From positions 1-21,447 of the forward strand of contig UQIG01000034.1 in assembly GCA_900541135.1 (NCBI GenBank): a stretch of DNA of 21,447 nt. The letters are read 5' to 3'. Positions 14,437 to 21,401 of this stretch are shown here, piece by piece. The translations under genes were made by a program, and so were the position numbers. How positions within the stretch are numbered: the first letter of the stretch is position 1; every line of letters starts with the position of its first letter. This DNA is from an uncultured Collinsella sp. (GTDB taxonomy: Bacteria > Actinomycetota > Coriobacteriia > Coriobacteriales > Coriobacteriaceae). A model generated the notes under the pieces. It had not been told where the DNA came from. It did not search any database and saw only the letters and a program-made list of their open reading frames with translations.

Positions 14437-16194
14437 ATGTTCGCCTCATTCCAAAAGAAGTATTTCCTATCCGATAAAGGCGTCGTCGGCGTAAAACGCG
14501 GCATTTTCTGGACCACGCTCACCAATCTCATTACCATGGCCGGCATGGGCTTTTTATTCCTGGTCATGGCCGGCTTTGTTGAGCATCTCGCCAGCGGGGC
14601 TGACCTGCCGGATGCCCTGCCGATCGTGGGCGGCCTCCTGGTCTTTTTCGTGTTGCTCTTTGCCTCTAACTGGCAGCAGTATTACTACACTTACTGCATC
14701 TTTTACGAGGAGTGCGGCAAGCAGCGTATGGAGATCGCCGAGCGCTTGCGCAAACTGCCGCTGTCGTTTTTTGGTCGTCGTGATCTGGCCGATTTAACCG
14801 AGACTATCATGGGCGACGTCCAGGCCATGGAGCACGCCTACAGCCACGTGCTGGGAGAGCTTTGGGGTGCCATCATCGCAAGCGCCATTGTCTTCGTGGC
14901 ATCGCTGTTCTTTTGCTGGCAGCTGGCGATCGCGGCGTTTTGGAGCGTTCCCGTGGCCTTTGCCGTGCTGTATCTAACACGCGGCCCCATGACTCCGGTG
15001 TTTGATCGCGTGCGTGCCGAGAAGGTCAAGGTTACCGAGGCTATTCAAGAGACGCTCGACTGCGTTCGCGAGATCCGCGCCACCAACCAGGAGGCCCATT
15101 ATCTTGAGGGACTCAACGCCGTGATCGATGCCGAGGAGCGCGAGACCACCAAGGGCGAGCTCGCTAACGGGCTTTTGGTCAACTCCGCCTTTGTCATCCT
15201 GCGTCTGGGCATTGCCACCACGCTGGTCACGGGCGCCGCGGTGGTCGCCTCCGGGCAGGTCGACTTTTTGGTGATGTTTGCCTTCCTGCTTATGGTGAGC
15301 CGTATCTATGCGCCCTTTGATCAGGCGTTAATGTTAATGTCCGAGCTGTTTGCCGCCGAGTCCTCTGCCAAGCGCATGCGTTCCATCATGGAAGAGCCCG
15401 TGGCGCGGGGCAGCGAGAAATTTGAGCCCGTGGGCCACGATGTGGTGTTCGATCACGTGGCATTTGGCTATGGTGCGGGCGAGGACGGCCGTGCCGGCGA
15501 GAAAGTTCTTACCGATGTGAGCTTTACCGCCAAGGAAGGCGAAGTTACGGCGCTGGTCGGTCCTTCGGGTTCCGGTAAGTCTACGGTGAGCCGCCTGGCC
15601 GCGCGCTTTTGGGATGCCACCGAAGGCACAGTCACCGTGGGTGGCGTGGATGTTGCGGGCGTTGATCCCGAGGTGCTGCTGCGCGACTACGCCATCGTGT
15701 TCCAAGACGTGCTGCTCTTTGACGACACGGTGATGGGAAACATCCGCCTCGGGCGTCGTGATGCCACCGATGAAGAAGTGCTTGCGGCCGCGCGTGCCGC
15801 CAACTGCGACGAGTTTGTGATCCGCATGCCGCAGGGCTACGACACCATGATCGGCGAGAACGGCTCCAAGCTGTCCGGCGGCGAGCGCCAGCGCATCTCT
15901 ATCGCCCGTGCGCTGCTCAAAGACGCGCCCATCGTGCTGTTGGACGAGGCGACGGCGAGCTTGGATGTGGAGAACGAGACCGTGGTACAGCAGGCGCTCT
16001 CCCGTCTGCTCGCAGGTAAGACGGTTATCGTTATTGCCCACCGTATGCGTACGGTGGAAAATGCCGACAAAATCGTTGTACTCAAGGATGGTGTGATTGC
16101 CGAGCAGGGCACTCCGGCGCAGCTCAAGGCGGCAGGTGGAGAATTTGCCCGTATGGTCGCACTGCAAAAGGAGGCGGCTGCCTGGCAGCTTTAG
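14437..16194 (+). CDS. ABC transporter, fused membrane/ATPase subunit B
   Basis: The ATG follows the TAA of subunit A without any gap (TAAATG), with GGGAGG in the end of the upstream gene, so translation is coupled. The 585-aa protein has a hydrophobic exporter-type half (about 20-310) and an ATPase half with Walker A GPSGSGKST (375-383), signature LSGGERQRI (479-487), Walker B IVLLDEATASLD (Asp503, Glu504) and His535. Both sites of the heterodimer appear to have complete ATPase motifs; neither subunit shows a degenerate catalytic Glu. It shares the substrate question with subunit A. No terminator is seen between its stop codon and the next gene. Confidence 0.9.
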   Translation: MFASFQKKYFLSDKGVVGVKRGIFWTTLTNLITMAGMGFLFLVMAGFVEHLASGADLPDALPIVGGLLVFFVLLFASNWQQYYYTYCIFYEECGKQRMEIAERLRKLPLSFFGRRDLADLTETIMGDVQAMEHAYSHVLGELWGAIIASAIVFVASLFFCWQLAIAAFWSVPVAFAVLYLTRGPMTPVFDRVRAEKVKVTEAIQETLDCVREIRATNQEAHYLEGLNAVIDAEERETTKGELANGLLVNSAFVILRLGIATTLVTGAAVVASGQVDFLVMFAFLLMVSRIYAPFDQALMLMSELFAAESSAKRMRSIMEEPVARGSEKFEPVGHDVVFDHVAFGYGAGEDGRAGEKVLTDVSFTAKEGEVTALVGPSGSGKSTVSRLAARFWDATEGTVTVGGVDVAGVDPEVLLRDYAIVFQDVLLFDDTVMGNIRLGRRDATDEEVLAAARAANCDEFVIRMPQGYDTMIGENGSKLSGGERQRISIARALLKDAPIVLLDEATASLDVENETVVQQALSRLLAGKTVIVIAHRMRTVENADKIVVLKDGVIAEQGTPAQLKAAGGEFARMVALQKEAAAWQL

Positions 16195-16212
16195 GAAAGG
16201 GGAGCAAGATTT

Positions 16213-16235
16213 CCAAAGGTTAACTTTGGTTGACC
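16213..16235 (+). promoter_or_regulatory. GGTTAAC/GGTTGAC direct repeat within a palindrome
   Basis: CCAAAG and CTTTGG (16213-16229) flank GTTAA as an inverted repeat. GGTTAAC (16218) and GGTTGAC (16228) are direct repeats exactly 10 bp apart, the one-turn spacing AraC-type regulators like. The octamer GGTTAACT also occurs at 12578 in the AraC/ABC promoter region. It may place the metal ATPase genes under the same regulator. CATAAT (16235-16240) is a possible -10. Confidence 0.4.
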
Positions 16236-16267
16236 ATAATAGTTCGACTAAACTAGTCTCAAAAGCG

Positions 16268-16323
16268 TGCTCGAGCAAACTAATGAACTCGGGTGCTAAG
16301 GCACCATGCCGCGCTTGTGCGGC
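16268..16323 (+). other. Structured leader ahead of the DUF6110-like gene
   Basis: Three short hairpins or palindromes come in a row: GCTCGAGC (16268-16275), GGTGC-taag-GCACC (16292-16305) and GCCGC-gcttgt-GCGGC (16308-16323). The last ends 4 bp before the GGGAG ribosome site. None has a T tract. They could be a regulatory leader or chance; I recognise no known riboswitch. Confidence 0.35.
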
Positions 16324-16339
16324 AAAAGGGAGAAGCAAC

Positions 16340-16585
16340 ATGAAGAAGTCGACGTTTAACACCCTGCTTGTCGGTGGCGGTTTTCTGCTTGGCACGGCCG
16401 GCATCAAGCTGCTTACCAGCGCTCCGGTAAAGAATGCCTGCGTGCAGGGTATCGCGTGCGGCATGCGCATCAAGAACGGCTACCAGGACATGGTCGAGCA
16501 GGCCAAGGCTAATGTCGACGACATGGTTGCCGAGGCTGCTTACATCACCCAGAGCGAGGCCGCTGCTGACGAGGCAGCCGAGTAA
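16340..16585 (+). CDS. Small DUF6110-like protein linked to metal ATPase
   Basis: ATG 16340 follows GGGAG (16328-16332) at 7 nt; an open frame extending back into the ABC gene is not used. The 81-aa product begins MKKSTFNTLLVGGGFLLGTAGIKLLTSAPVKN, a short Gly-rich hydrophobic helix. It continues with CVQGIACGMRIKNGYQ and an acidic helical tail (VEQAKANVDDMVAEA... AADEAAE). This matches my memory of DUF6110 proteins, which sit directly before P-type metal ATPases with an HMA_2 domain. It is probably a single-pass membrane accessory subunit; two Cys residues could bind metal, which is speculation. The ATPase gene begins 18 bp behind its stop. Confidence 0.8.
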   Translation: MKKSTFNTLLVGGGFLLGTAGIKLLTSAPVKNACVQGIACGMRIKNGYQDMVEQAKANVDDMVAEAAYITQSEAAADEAAE

Positions 16586-16603
16586 CGCTCTCAGGCACAA
16601 ATT

Positions 16604-18679
16604 ATGAGATTCTCGATTATTAGCGAGATCCCTGGCAGGACCCGTCTTCAATTGGCGGGTCCTGTGCCAGAGAGCGATCTCGACGCACTTCTTAAGCTCA
16701 GCGGCGATATCGACGGCGTGCACAAGGTGCGCGTTTATGGCCGCATTGGCCAGATGGCGCTGGAGTACGACGAGCCGCGCCGCGCGAGCGTGCTCGACGC
16801 CTTGGGCGCACTCGATGCTCAAGCTATCGCCGATGCCAAGTCGGGCTACGTGATGCAACTCGAGCCACGCAAGCACAAGCTCGTCATGGATCTTGCCACA
16901 CTTATCGGCGCCCACTACGCGCGCCGCTGGTTCTTGCCGACGCCTTTGCGTGCGGTGTTTGTCGTGGCCGGTTACATGGCATTTTTGCGTGCCGCCCTTC
17001 ATGAGCTGGCTCAGCCGCGCCTGACCGTTCCCGTGCTCGACGCTTCGGCCATCGGCATCTCGTTCGTCAAGCGTGATGTTGACACCGCGGGCCAGACGAT
17101 GTTCCTGCTCAACGTGGGCGAGCTGCTCGAGGACTACACGCGCGCCATGAGCGAAAACGAGCTCATCAACTCTCTGCTCGATGTGCCCGACAAGGCGCAA
17201 AAGGTCGTCGGCGACACCGAGGTAAGCGTTGCCGCGACCGAGCTTGAGCCCGGCGATCTGGTCGCCGTGCGCACCGGCATGTCCATCTGCATCGATGGCG
17301 TGGTCGAGCAGGGGAGCGCCATGGTCAACCAGGCGACCCTGACCGGCGAGCCGCTGGCCGTCGAGCGCAGCGTGGGCGACGACGTGTTCGCCGGCACCGT
17401 CGTGGAAGACGGCAGCATCCTGGTGCGCGTGCGCGCCAATACGGCGCAGACCAAGCTGCGCTCGATCGTCTCGCTCGTGCAGACGGCCGACTCGCTCAAG
17501 TCCGAGGGCCAGTCGCACATGGAAGACCTCGCCAACAAGATTGTGCCGTGGAACTTCCTGCTTGCGGGTCTGGTCGCACTCACCACGCGCAGCCTTATCA
17601 AGACCTCGGCGGCGCTGATGGTCGACTACTCGTGTGCACTCAAGCTCACGGGTTCCGTTGCCGTCATGACCGCCATGAGCGATGCTGCCAAGATGGGCGT
17701 CATGGTTAAGGGCGCGAAGTACTTTGAGTCGTTTGCCAAGGCCGATACCATTGTGTTTGATAAGACCGGCACGCTGACCGAGGCGCAGCCACGCTTGGCT
17801 TGCGTGCTGACCACCGATGGCTGGAGCGAGGACGAAGTCCTGCGTCTTTCCGCTTGCTTGGAGGAGCATTTCCCGCATCCGGTGGCGCGTGCCGTGGTCA
17901 ACGCTGCTCACGAGCGTGGGCTCGAGCACCGCGAGCGCCACGCTGCTGTCGAGTATATTGTGGCGCACGGCATCGCTTCGTCCATTGAAGGGCGTCGCGC
18001 CATCATCGGTTCCGCGCACTTTGTATTCGAGGACGAGAGCGCGCAGCTCGAGTCCGACATTAAGGAGCAAATCGAGTCCCAGATGCAGGGCCTGTCGCCG
18101 CTGTATCTGGCGGTCGATGGCACCGTTGTGGGCGTGCTCGGTATCGAGGACCCGCTCAAGGCCGGGGTCCGCGAGGCCATCGCCGACTTGCACGCGTTGG
18201 GCGTTAAGCACGTGGTCATGCTCACGGGCGACTCGGAGCGCACGGCCGAGCGTATTGCTCGCGAGGCAGGTGTCGACGAGTTTAAGGCCGAGCTGCTGCC
18301 CGAGGACAAGTACGCGTATGTTGAGCGCATTAAGGGCGAGGGGCGCCACGTTGCCATGGTGGGCGACGGCGTCAACGATTCGCCGGCGCTCGGTTTGGCC
18401 GACGTGGGGCTGGCAATGGGCGGTGGAAGCGACATCGCCAAGGAGGTCGCCGATATCATCCTGACCGATACGGATCTTGCCGCGATCGTGCGCCTGCGCC
18501 GCATGAGTCAGGGGCTTATCGACCGTCTGACGAGTTCGTATTCCAAGGTGATGCTCACCAACTCGGCGCTGTTGGCATTGGGTATTACCGGCATGATTAC
18601 TCCGCAGGCGTCGTCGCTGCTGCACAACGGCTCAACGATCGCCTACAGCCTGGGCAACGCAAAGGCTTACCTGCGCTAG
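16604..18679 (+). CDS. P1B-type heavy-metal-translocating ATPase, HMA_2 N-terminus
   Basis: ATG 16604 lies 18 bp after the small gene; the ribosome site is weak. The 691-aa protein has an N-terminal HMA_2-like domain (about 1-80, IPGRTRLQL) without a CxxC metal site. P-type ATPase motifs follow in order: TGEP (247-250), phosphorylation site DKTGT (Asp386), the P1B His-Pro pair (425-426) and GDGVND (587-592). The membrane metal motif, normally CPC, reads DYSCAL (341-346) with no proline, a variant seen in a less studied P1B branch. The hydrophobic part before TGEP is short. Probable role is metal export or homeostasis at the cytoplasmic membrane together with the DUF6110-like protein. The metal cannot be told from the sequence. 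Confidence 0.9.
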   Translation: MRFSIISEIPGRTRLQLAGPVPESDLDALLKLSGDIDGVHKVRVYGRIGQMALEYDEPRRASVLDALGALDAQAIADAKSGYVMQLEPRKHKLVMDLATLIGAHYARRWFLPTPLRAVFVVAGYMAFLRAALHELAQPRLTVPVLDASAIGISFVKRDVDTAGQTMFLLNVGELLEDYTRAMSENELINSLLDVPDKAQKVVGDTEVSVAATELEPGDLVAVRTGMSICIDGVVEQGSAMVNQATLTGEPLAVERSVGDDVFAGTVVEDGSILVRVRANTAQTKLRSIVSLVQTADSLKSEGQSHMEDLANKIVPWNFLLAGLVALTTRSLIKTSAALMVDYSCALKLTGSVAVMTAMSDAAKMGVMVKGAKYFESFAKADTIVFDKTGTLTEAQPRLACVLTTDGWSEDEVLRLSACLEEHFPHPVARAVVNAAHERGLEHRERHAAVEYIVAHGIASSIEGRRAIIGSAHFVFEDESAQLESDIKEQIESQMQGLSPLYLAVDGTVVGVLGIEDPLKAGVREAIADLHALGVKHVVMLTGDSERTAERIAREAGVDEFKAELLPEDKYAYVERIKGEGRHVAMVGDGVNDSPALGLADVGLAMGGGSDIAKEVADIILTDTDLAAIVRLRRMSQGLIDRLTSSYSKVMLTNSALLALGITGMITPQASSLLHNGSTIAYSLGNAKAYLR

Positions 18680-18703
18680 CGGACGTGTTCGCCCACGTTA
18701 TCT

Positions 18704-18749
18704 GGCCTGCGCCCAGACGGCATCGGTGTCGTCTGGGCGCAGGCCTTTT
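18704..18749 (+). terminator. Strong Rho-independent terminator of the metal ATPase
   Basis: GGCCTGCGCCCAGACG (18704-18719) pairs perfectly with 18730-18745 around a 10-nt loop and is followed by TTTT. It separates the ATPase transcript from the toxin-antitoxin promoter, which starts 5 bp later. Confidence 0.92.
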
Positions 18750-18753
18750 GCAT

Positions 18754-18782
18754 TTGACCATTTGCTAGCTTCTCTATATAGT
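18754..18782 (+). promoter_or_regulatory. Promoter of the RHH/PIN operon
   Basis: TTGACC (18754-18759) and TATAGT (18777-18782) are separated by 17 bp, close to the sigma-70-type consensus. Transcription would start near 18789. This rules out the upstream in-frame GTG at 18781 as the start of the antitoxin. Confidence 0.8.
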
Positions 18783-18800
18783 GTTGCTAGCGGTGCTAGC
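18764..18800. promoter_or_regulatory. Three GCTAGC operator-like sites
   Basis: The 6-bp palindrome GCTAGC occurs at 18764-18769, 18786-18791 and 18795-18800, each preceded by T. The first lies in the -35/-10 spacer and the other two at the transcription start. Start-to-start spacings are 22 and 9 bp. The placement fits autorepression by the ribbon-helix-helix antitoxin encoded next. Confidence 0.6.
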
Positions 18801-18822
18801 ATTTGAAGGGAGCGGGATCGAC

Positions 18823-19176
18823 GTGGGTGCTGTTAGCGGCATGGCGCAGGTGAACGTTCGCGTGGATCGCCAGGTCAAGAACCGTGCCGAGGAGGCACTG
18901 CGGCTTTCGGGCGGGTCACTGCCCGAGCTCATCAAAAAGGTGGTGGCCAAGGTCGCGCAGGGTGGCGGGCAGTGCGAGGAAGTGCTTGCGGCCGTCGACG
19001 ACCGGCAGCAGACCGTCGCGCCCGATACTCCGTTCGCCGCATCATGGGCAGCGGCAGACCGGCTTTATGCAGATATGGGCATCGCTGCGTCGCCTGTATC
19101 CGACGATCGCGGTTGGGACACAATCTATTCCGAAGCCATGGATGAGCATTATCGCCAAAAGGGGATGATCCAGTGA
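18823..19176 (+). CDS. Ribbon-helix-helix (RelB/DinJ-like) antitoxin
   Basis: The start is taken as GTG 18823, since GAAGGGAG (18805-18812) is 10 nt upstream; ATG 18841 has no such site but cannot be excluded. The product is 117 aa (111 from the ATG). The N-terminus AQVNVRVDRQVKNRAEEAL, followed by SLPELIKKVVAKV, has the beta strand plus two helices of a RHH DNA-binding domain. The C-terminal half (TPFAASWAAADRLYADMG... DEHYRQKGMIQ) is the part expected to wrap the toxin. The last four bases overlap the PIN gene (GTGA), so the pair is translated together. DNA binding to the GCTAGC sites is inferred. Confidence 0.83.
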   Translation: MGAVSGMAQVNVRVDRQVKNRAEEALRLSGGSLPELIKKVVAKVAQGGGQCEEVLAAVDDRQQTVAPDTPFAASWAAADRLYADMGIAASPVSDDRGWDTIYSEAMDEHYRQKGMIQ

Positions 19177-19688
19177 GTGGGGCGCCTCTCAAGATCATGG
19201 TGGACGCCAACGTATGGGTTGATTCGTTTTGTGTTGACCATGCCGAGTCGCTTGCCGCGCGTGCGTTTATTGGGCAGGCGACGGAGACGGGGGCGTTGCT
19301 GCTCTTTCCGGTGCATATTGCCAAGGACGTGCTGTACGTTGTCCAACACGAGCTGAAGCGTAGCGTTCTTGCCAGCGGGGGAGCACTCGACGAGGCTTCT
19401 GCCCGTGCAATTGGCGATGCGGCGCTGGCGTTTGTCCGGAACATGACCGAAAACGCTATGGCCGTGGGTGCTGATGCATCCGATCTGTGGCTAGCCGACA
19501 AATATCTGACGCTCCATCGTGATTACGAGGACAACTTGGTACTCGCCGCGTGCAAGCGCGCGCAGGTCGATTACTTGGTGACCAACGATCGCAAACTGCT
19601 CGAACATGCCGATCTTGCAGCAAAGACCCCGCGCCAGATGATGCCGATTTTGGCCTTGGCCGAACGTGGTGGCGTGGCTATCGGTTGA
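19173..19688 (+). CDS. PIN-domain toxin, VapC-like ribonuclease
   Basis: GTG 19173 overlaps the antitoxin stop by 4 bp and follows AAAGGGG (19158-19164) at 8 nt. The 171-aa product has the PIN pattern: Asp11 in IMVDANVWVDSF, an acidic/helical middle, Asp118-Glu119-Asp120 in HRDYEDNLVLAACKRA, and Asp139 in YLVTNDRKLLEHA. These acidic residues bind Mg2+ for RNA cleavage in VapC enzymes. The protein is somewhat longer than the usual 130-150 aa. With the RHH antitoxin it forms a complete type II module with its own promoter. The RNA target is unknown. Confidence 0.85.
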   Translation: MSGAPLKIMVDANVWVDSFCVDHAESLAARAFIGQATETGALLLFPVHIAKDVLYVVQHELKRSVLASGGALDEASARAIGDAALAFVRNMTENAMAVGADASDLWLADKYLTLHRDYEDNLVLAACKRAQVDYLVTNDRKLLEHADLAAKTPRQMMPILALAERGGVAIG

Positions 19689-19700
19689 CGCGAACTGTTT

Positions 19701-19737
19701 GCGGGCCTCTTGGACGACGATGCGCCAAGGGACCCGC
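19701..19737. terminator. Possible bidirectional terminator between convergent genes
   Basis: GCGGGCCTCTTGG (19701-19713) pairs with CCAAGGGACCCGC (19725-19737) with one mismatch and one G-U. It lies between the PIN gene and the opposite-strand gene ending at 19747. T-rich flanks are poor, so the assignment is moderate. Confidence 0.45.
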
Positions 19738-19746
19738 GTCTGCTAT

Positions 19747-20181
19747 TTACAAAAGCTCGGCCTTAATGGCGGGACTTTCTGCGAGCTGCTCGGCTGCCTT
19801 TTCGTCGGAATCGTTTAGTGCTGCCAGGCTGCGGTAGACCCACTCGTTGACCTGGGTGTTCTTGACGCCTGCGGTCTGCATAAGGGCGCCTACCTCGCGG
19901 ATTGCTGCGAGCAGATCGGCTTTGGGACCCGCGAGCTCGACCTCGATGCCGTGGTAGGCGGTCACGCCGCGGTTCTTGCTCACGTGGTCGATAAAGCCCT
20001 CGACGGTCTCAAGCTGCTGGGCGAGAGCTGCATCATCGTCAGCGTCCAGCGCGACGAGTGCGTTCGATACCGTGAGGGCGGGATGTCCACAGGGGACAAA
20101 GCCTTCGATGACATCCATGGCTTCGGTAATGGTTGAGCCCAGGCCTGCGAGGGCATTGACGAGTTGCTGCTTGGTATCCAT
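19747..20181 (-). CDS. Unrecognised 144-aa cytoplasmic protein
   Basis: On the minus strand ATG (20179-20181) is preceded by AAAGGA at 5 nt. The protein starts MDTKQQLVNALAGLGSTITEAMDVIEGFV. It has no membrane segment or signal peptide, one Cys (PCGHPALTVSNALVAL), a middle part GVTAYHGIEVEL, and a helical acidic C-terminus. I do not recognise the family. Codon use and ribosome site support a real gene. A TATATT on the minus strand about 50 bp upstream (20220-20225) may be its -10. It is convergent with the PIN toxin and divergent from tmRNA. No function can be proposed. Confidence 0.75.
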   Translation of the reverse strand: MDTKQQLVNALAGLGSTITEAMDVIEGFVPCGHPALTVSNALVALDADDDAALAQQLETVEGFIDHVSKNRGVTAYHGIEVELAGPKADLLAAIREVGALMQTAGVKNTQVNEWVYRSLAALNDSDEKAAEQLAESPAIKAELL

Positions 20182-20316
20182 AACGGTCCTTTCGACGGGT
20201 CAATTTTGCTTGGCGAAAATATACGTGACGCGTTCGGTAGCAAAAGTGCGAAGTATGGTGCACATTAGGGTCTTCACAGCTCGTGCATAGAACAGCTGTC
20301 CGCTTTCAGAACGTGG

Positions 20317-20350
20317 TAAGATAACACTCCACAAGCGGGGCTCGCCCCGC
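20317..20350 (+). promoter_or_regulatory. tmRNA promoter -10 and leader hairpin
   Basis: TAAGAT (20317-20322) with TGG before it is an extended -10 element; no clear -35 is seen. A hairpin GCGGGG-ctcg-CCCCGC (20335-20350) follows the expected transcription start. About 90 nt of leader would be removed to give the mature 5' end at 20419. Confidence 0.45.
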
Positions 20351-20418
20351 ATGTTCCTTGAAAAGTCGACGGGTGTTGGGTGCTCGTGCCCAATGCCATC
20401 CAGACTTTCCCGACATTC

Positions 20419-20782
20419 GGGGGCGACTGGTTTCGACACGATAGCTCTGAGAGAGGAAGCAAGCCGAGGTCTCCTCGCCTCGTTAAACAGGGGTACCGTC
20501 AAATTGAATTGACAACAACTCTTCTTTTGAGCCTATGGCTCTCGCTGCTTAGTTTATAGCGGCGCGTCAACCCGGTGATTTCCCCGACACCGGCGCGACG
20601 TCATTTTAGGGGAATGCTCCCGCGCACGTAATCGGTATGGCGCAGGCTAAGACCGAACCGGTTAGGACGCCGCGAGCGTGTCGCTGCGCGCAAAGCGCCC
20701 GAGACTAAACCAGCGACTGAGCTTGGAGATGCCAATCAGGGGGCTTTCGTGGACCGGAGTTCGATTCTCCGCGCCTCCACCA
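20419..20782 (+). ncRNA. ssrA: Transfer-messenger RNA (tmRNA)
   Basis: The 364-nt RNA begins GGGGGCGACTGGTTTCGACA, the conserved tmRNA start. Its first seven bases pair with CGCCTCC at 20772-20778, followed by A and an encoded CCA (20780-20782). The T arm reads GGAGTTCGATTCTCC. The tag reading frame ends DNNSSFEPMALAA and a TAG stop (20511-20552). The exact resume codon (ATT or GAC) is uncertain because TGA lies two codons before GAC. GC-rich pseudoknot-like segments fill 20565-20700. It is a single-piece tmRNA that rescues stalled ribosomes and tags the product for proteolysis. Confidence 0.96.
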
Positions 20783-20790
20783 TAAGTCAC

Positions 20791-20824
20791 AGGCAGGTAG
20801 ATATTCGTATCTGCCTGCCTTTTT
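20791..20824 (+). terminator. Terminator of tmRNA
   Basis: AGGCAGGTAGATA (20791-20803) pairs with TATCTGCCTGCCT (20808-20820) around TTCG with one G-U, followed by TTTT. It lies 8 nt after the tmRNA CCA end. Confidence 0.9.
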
Positions 20825-20833
20825 ATTTCTAGT

Positions 20834-20885
20834 CCGTACCGCGGAGAATCGAACTCTGTGCAGGGCGCGAGCGTAAAGAAAACGC
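20834..20885 (+). repeat. 52-bp direct repeat, copy 1 (inverted tmRNA 3' fragment)
   Basis: It is identical to 21046-21097 except for one T/C change. Bases 20840-20857 are the reverse complement of the tmRNA T-arm region 20756-20773 at 17 of 18 positions. The rest (CAGGGCGCGAGCGTAAAG) does not match tmRNA. It could be an attachment-site remnant or a dispersed tRNA-derived repeat. Confidence 0.8.
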
Positions 20886-21045
20886 GGAAGCGTTTTTAGC
20901 CCGCGGGCGAGGACGGCGGCAGCCGGCCGAAGCCGGTGCGGGTTCGCGAAGCGAACACGCGGATTCTCCGCGCAAACTATCAGCTCAATATGGATGCGAT
21001 GTTTATCGAATCTCAGCCGGCCATGCGCCGCATCAACGGATCCCC
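20886..21045. other. Gene-free interval between the 52-bp repeats
   Basis: It is rich in small hairpins. AAAACGC (20879-20885) pairs with GCGTTTT (20890-20896), GTTCGC pairs with GCGAAC, and CGCGGA pairs with TCCGCG, where GATTCTCCGCGC again matches the tmRNA 3' end. A 32-codon frame from ATG 20990 ends inside the second repeat and has no ribosome site, so I do not call it a gene. Confidence 0.6.
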
Positions 21046-21097
21046 CCGTACCGCGGAGAATCGAACTCCGTGCAGGGCGCGAGCGTAAAGAAAACGC
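21046..21097 (+). repeat. 52-bp direct repeat, copy 2 (inverted tmRNA 3' fragment)
   Basis: It matches copy 1 at 51 of 52 positions. Here 21052-21069 is an exact 18-base reverse complement of tmRNA bases 20756-20773. It directly precedes the 62-bp tandem repeats. Confidence 0.8.
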
Positions 21098-21112
21098 CTC
21101 AGTGACGCAGAG

Positions 21113-21266
21113 TGGGACGTGCTTTCCCAATGGCGGCCCAGGCGGAAAGTCCATCCCGGAATCCGCGCTCAGACTGGGACGTAGTTTCCGGATGGCGCCT
21201 CAAGCGGAAACTGCGACCCGGAATTTGCTCTGAGACCGGGACGCGCTTTCCCAACGGCCGCTCATG
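21113..21266 (+). repeat. 62-bp tandem repeat, about 2.5 copies
   Basis: Units begin at 21113 (TGGGACGT), 21175 (TGGGACGT) and 21237 (CGGGACGC). Units 1 and 2 agree at about 47 of 62 positions by hand alignment. Each has a hairpin: CTTTCC/GGAAAG in unit 1 (21122-21127 with 21144-21149) and GTTTCC/GGAAAC in unit 2 (21184-21189 with 21206-21211). The third unit is cut off after about 30 bp. No supportable ORF lies here. Confidence 0.75.
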
Positions 21267-21277
21267 ATCGTTGTGGA

Positions 21278-21401
21278 GCAGTCAATTTGGGACGGGGCTT
21301 TTTTAGCTATCCTTTGACTGCCGATGAATCATCTGGAGCTGGGATAACGATCAGTCGGCATATAGGGGTAGCTAAAAAAGCCCCGTCCCAAATTGAACTG
21401 C
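21278..21401. repeat. 32-bp inverted repeat, MITE-like hairpin
   Basis: Arms 21278-21309 and 21369-21401 are reverse complements except for one extra base in the right arm. The arm includes GGGACGGGGCTTTTTTAGC. The 59-bp interior also has complementary parts (TGCCGA with TCGGCA), so the whole can fold as one long imperfect hairpin. There is no ORF inside. Its right end runs into the IS3-like edge. Confidence 0.8.

Noticed and set aside
16280..18625. 781-aa open frame on the minus strand opposite the metal ATPase
   Set aside because: Long antisense frames are common in GC-rich genes. It has no motif, and the plus strand has all P-type ATPase motifs.
18781..18822. Upstream GTG start for the antitoxin
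   Set aside because: The GTG overlaps the -10 box TATAGT and precedes the expected transcription start.
20990..21088. Short plus-strand frame MDAMFIESQPAMRRING...
   Set aside because: The first 20 residues look protein-like, but there is no ribosome site and the frame ends in the 52-bp repeat. At best it is a gene remnant.
20705..21154. 149-aa minus-strand frame over the tmRNA 3' end
   Set aside because: It is antisense to tmRNA and the repeats. Strings such as RRGESNSGPRKP are typical artefacts of tRNA-like genes.
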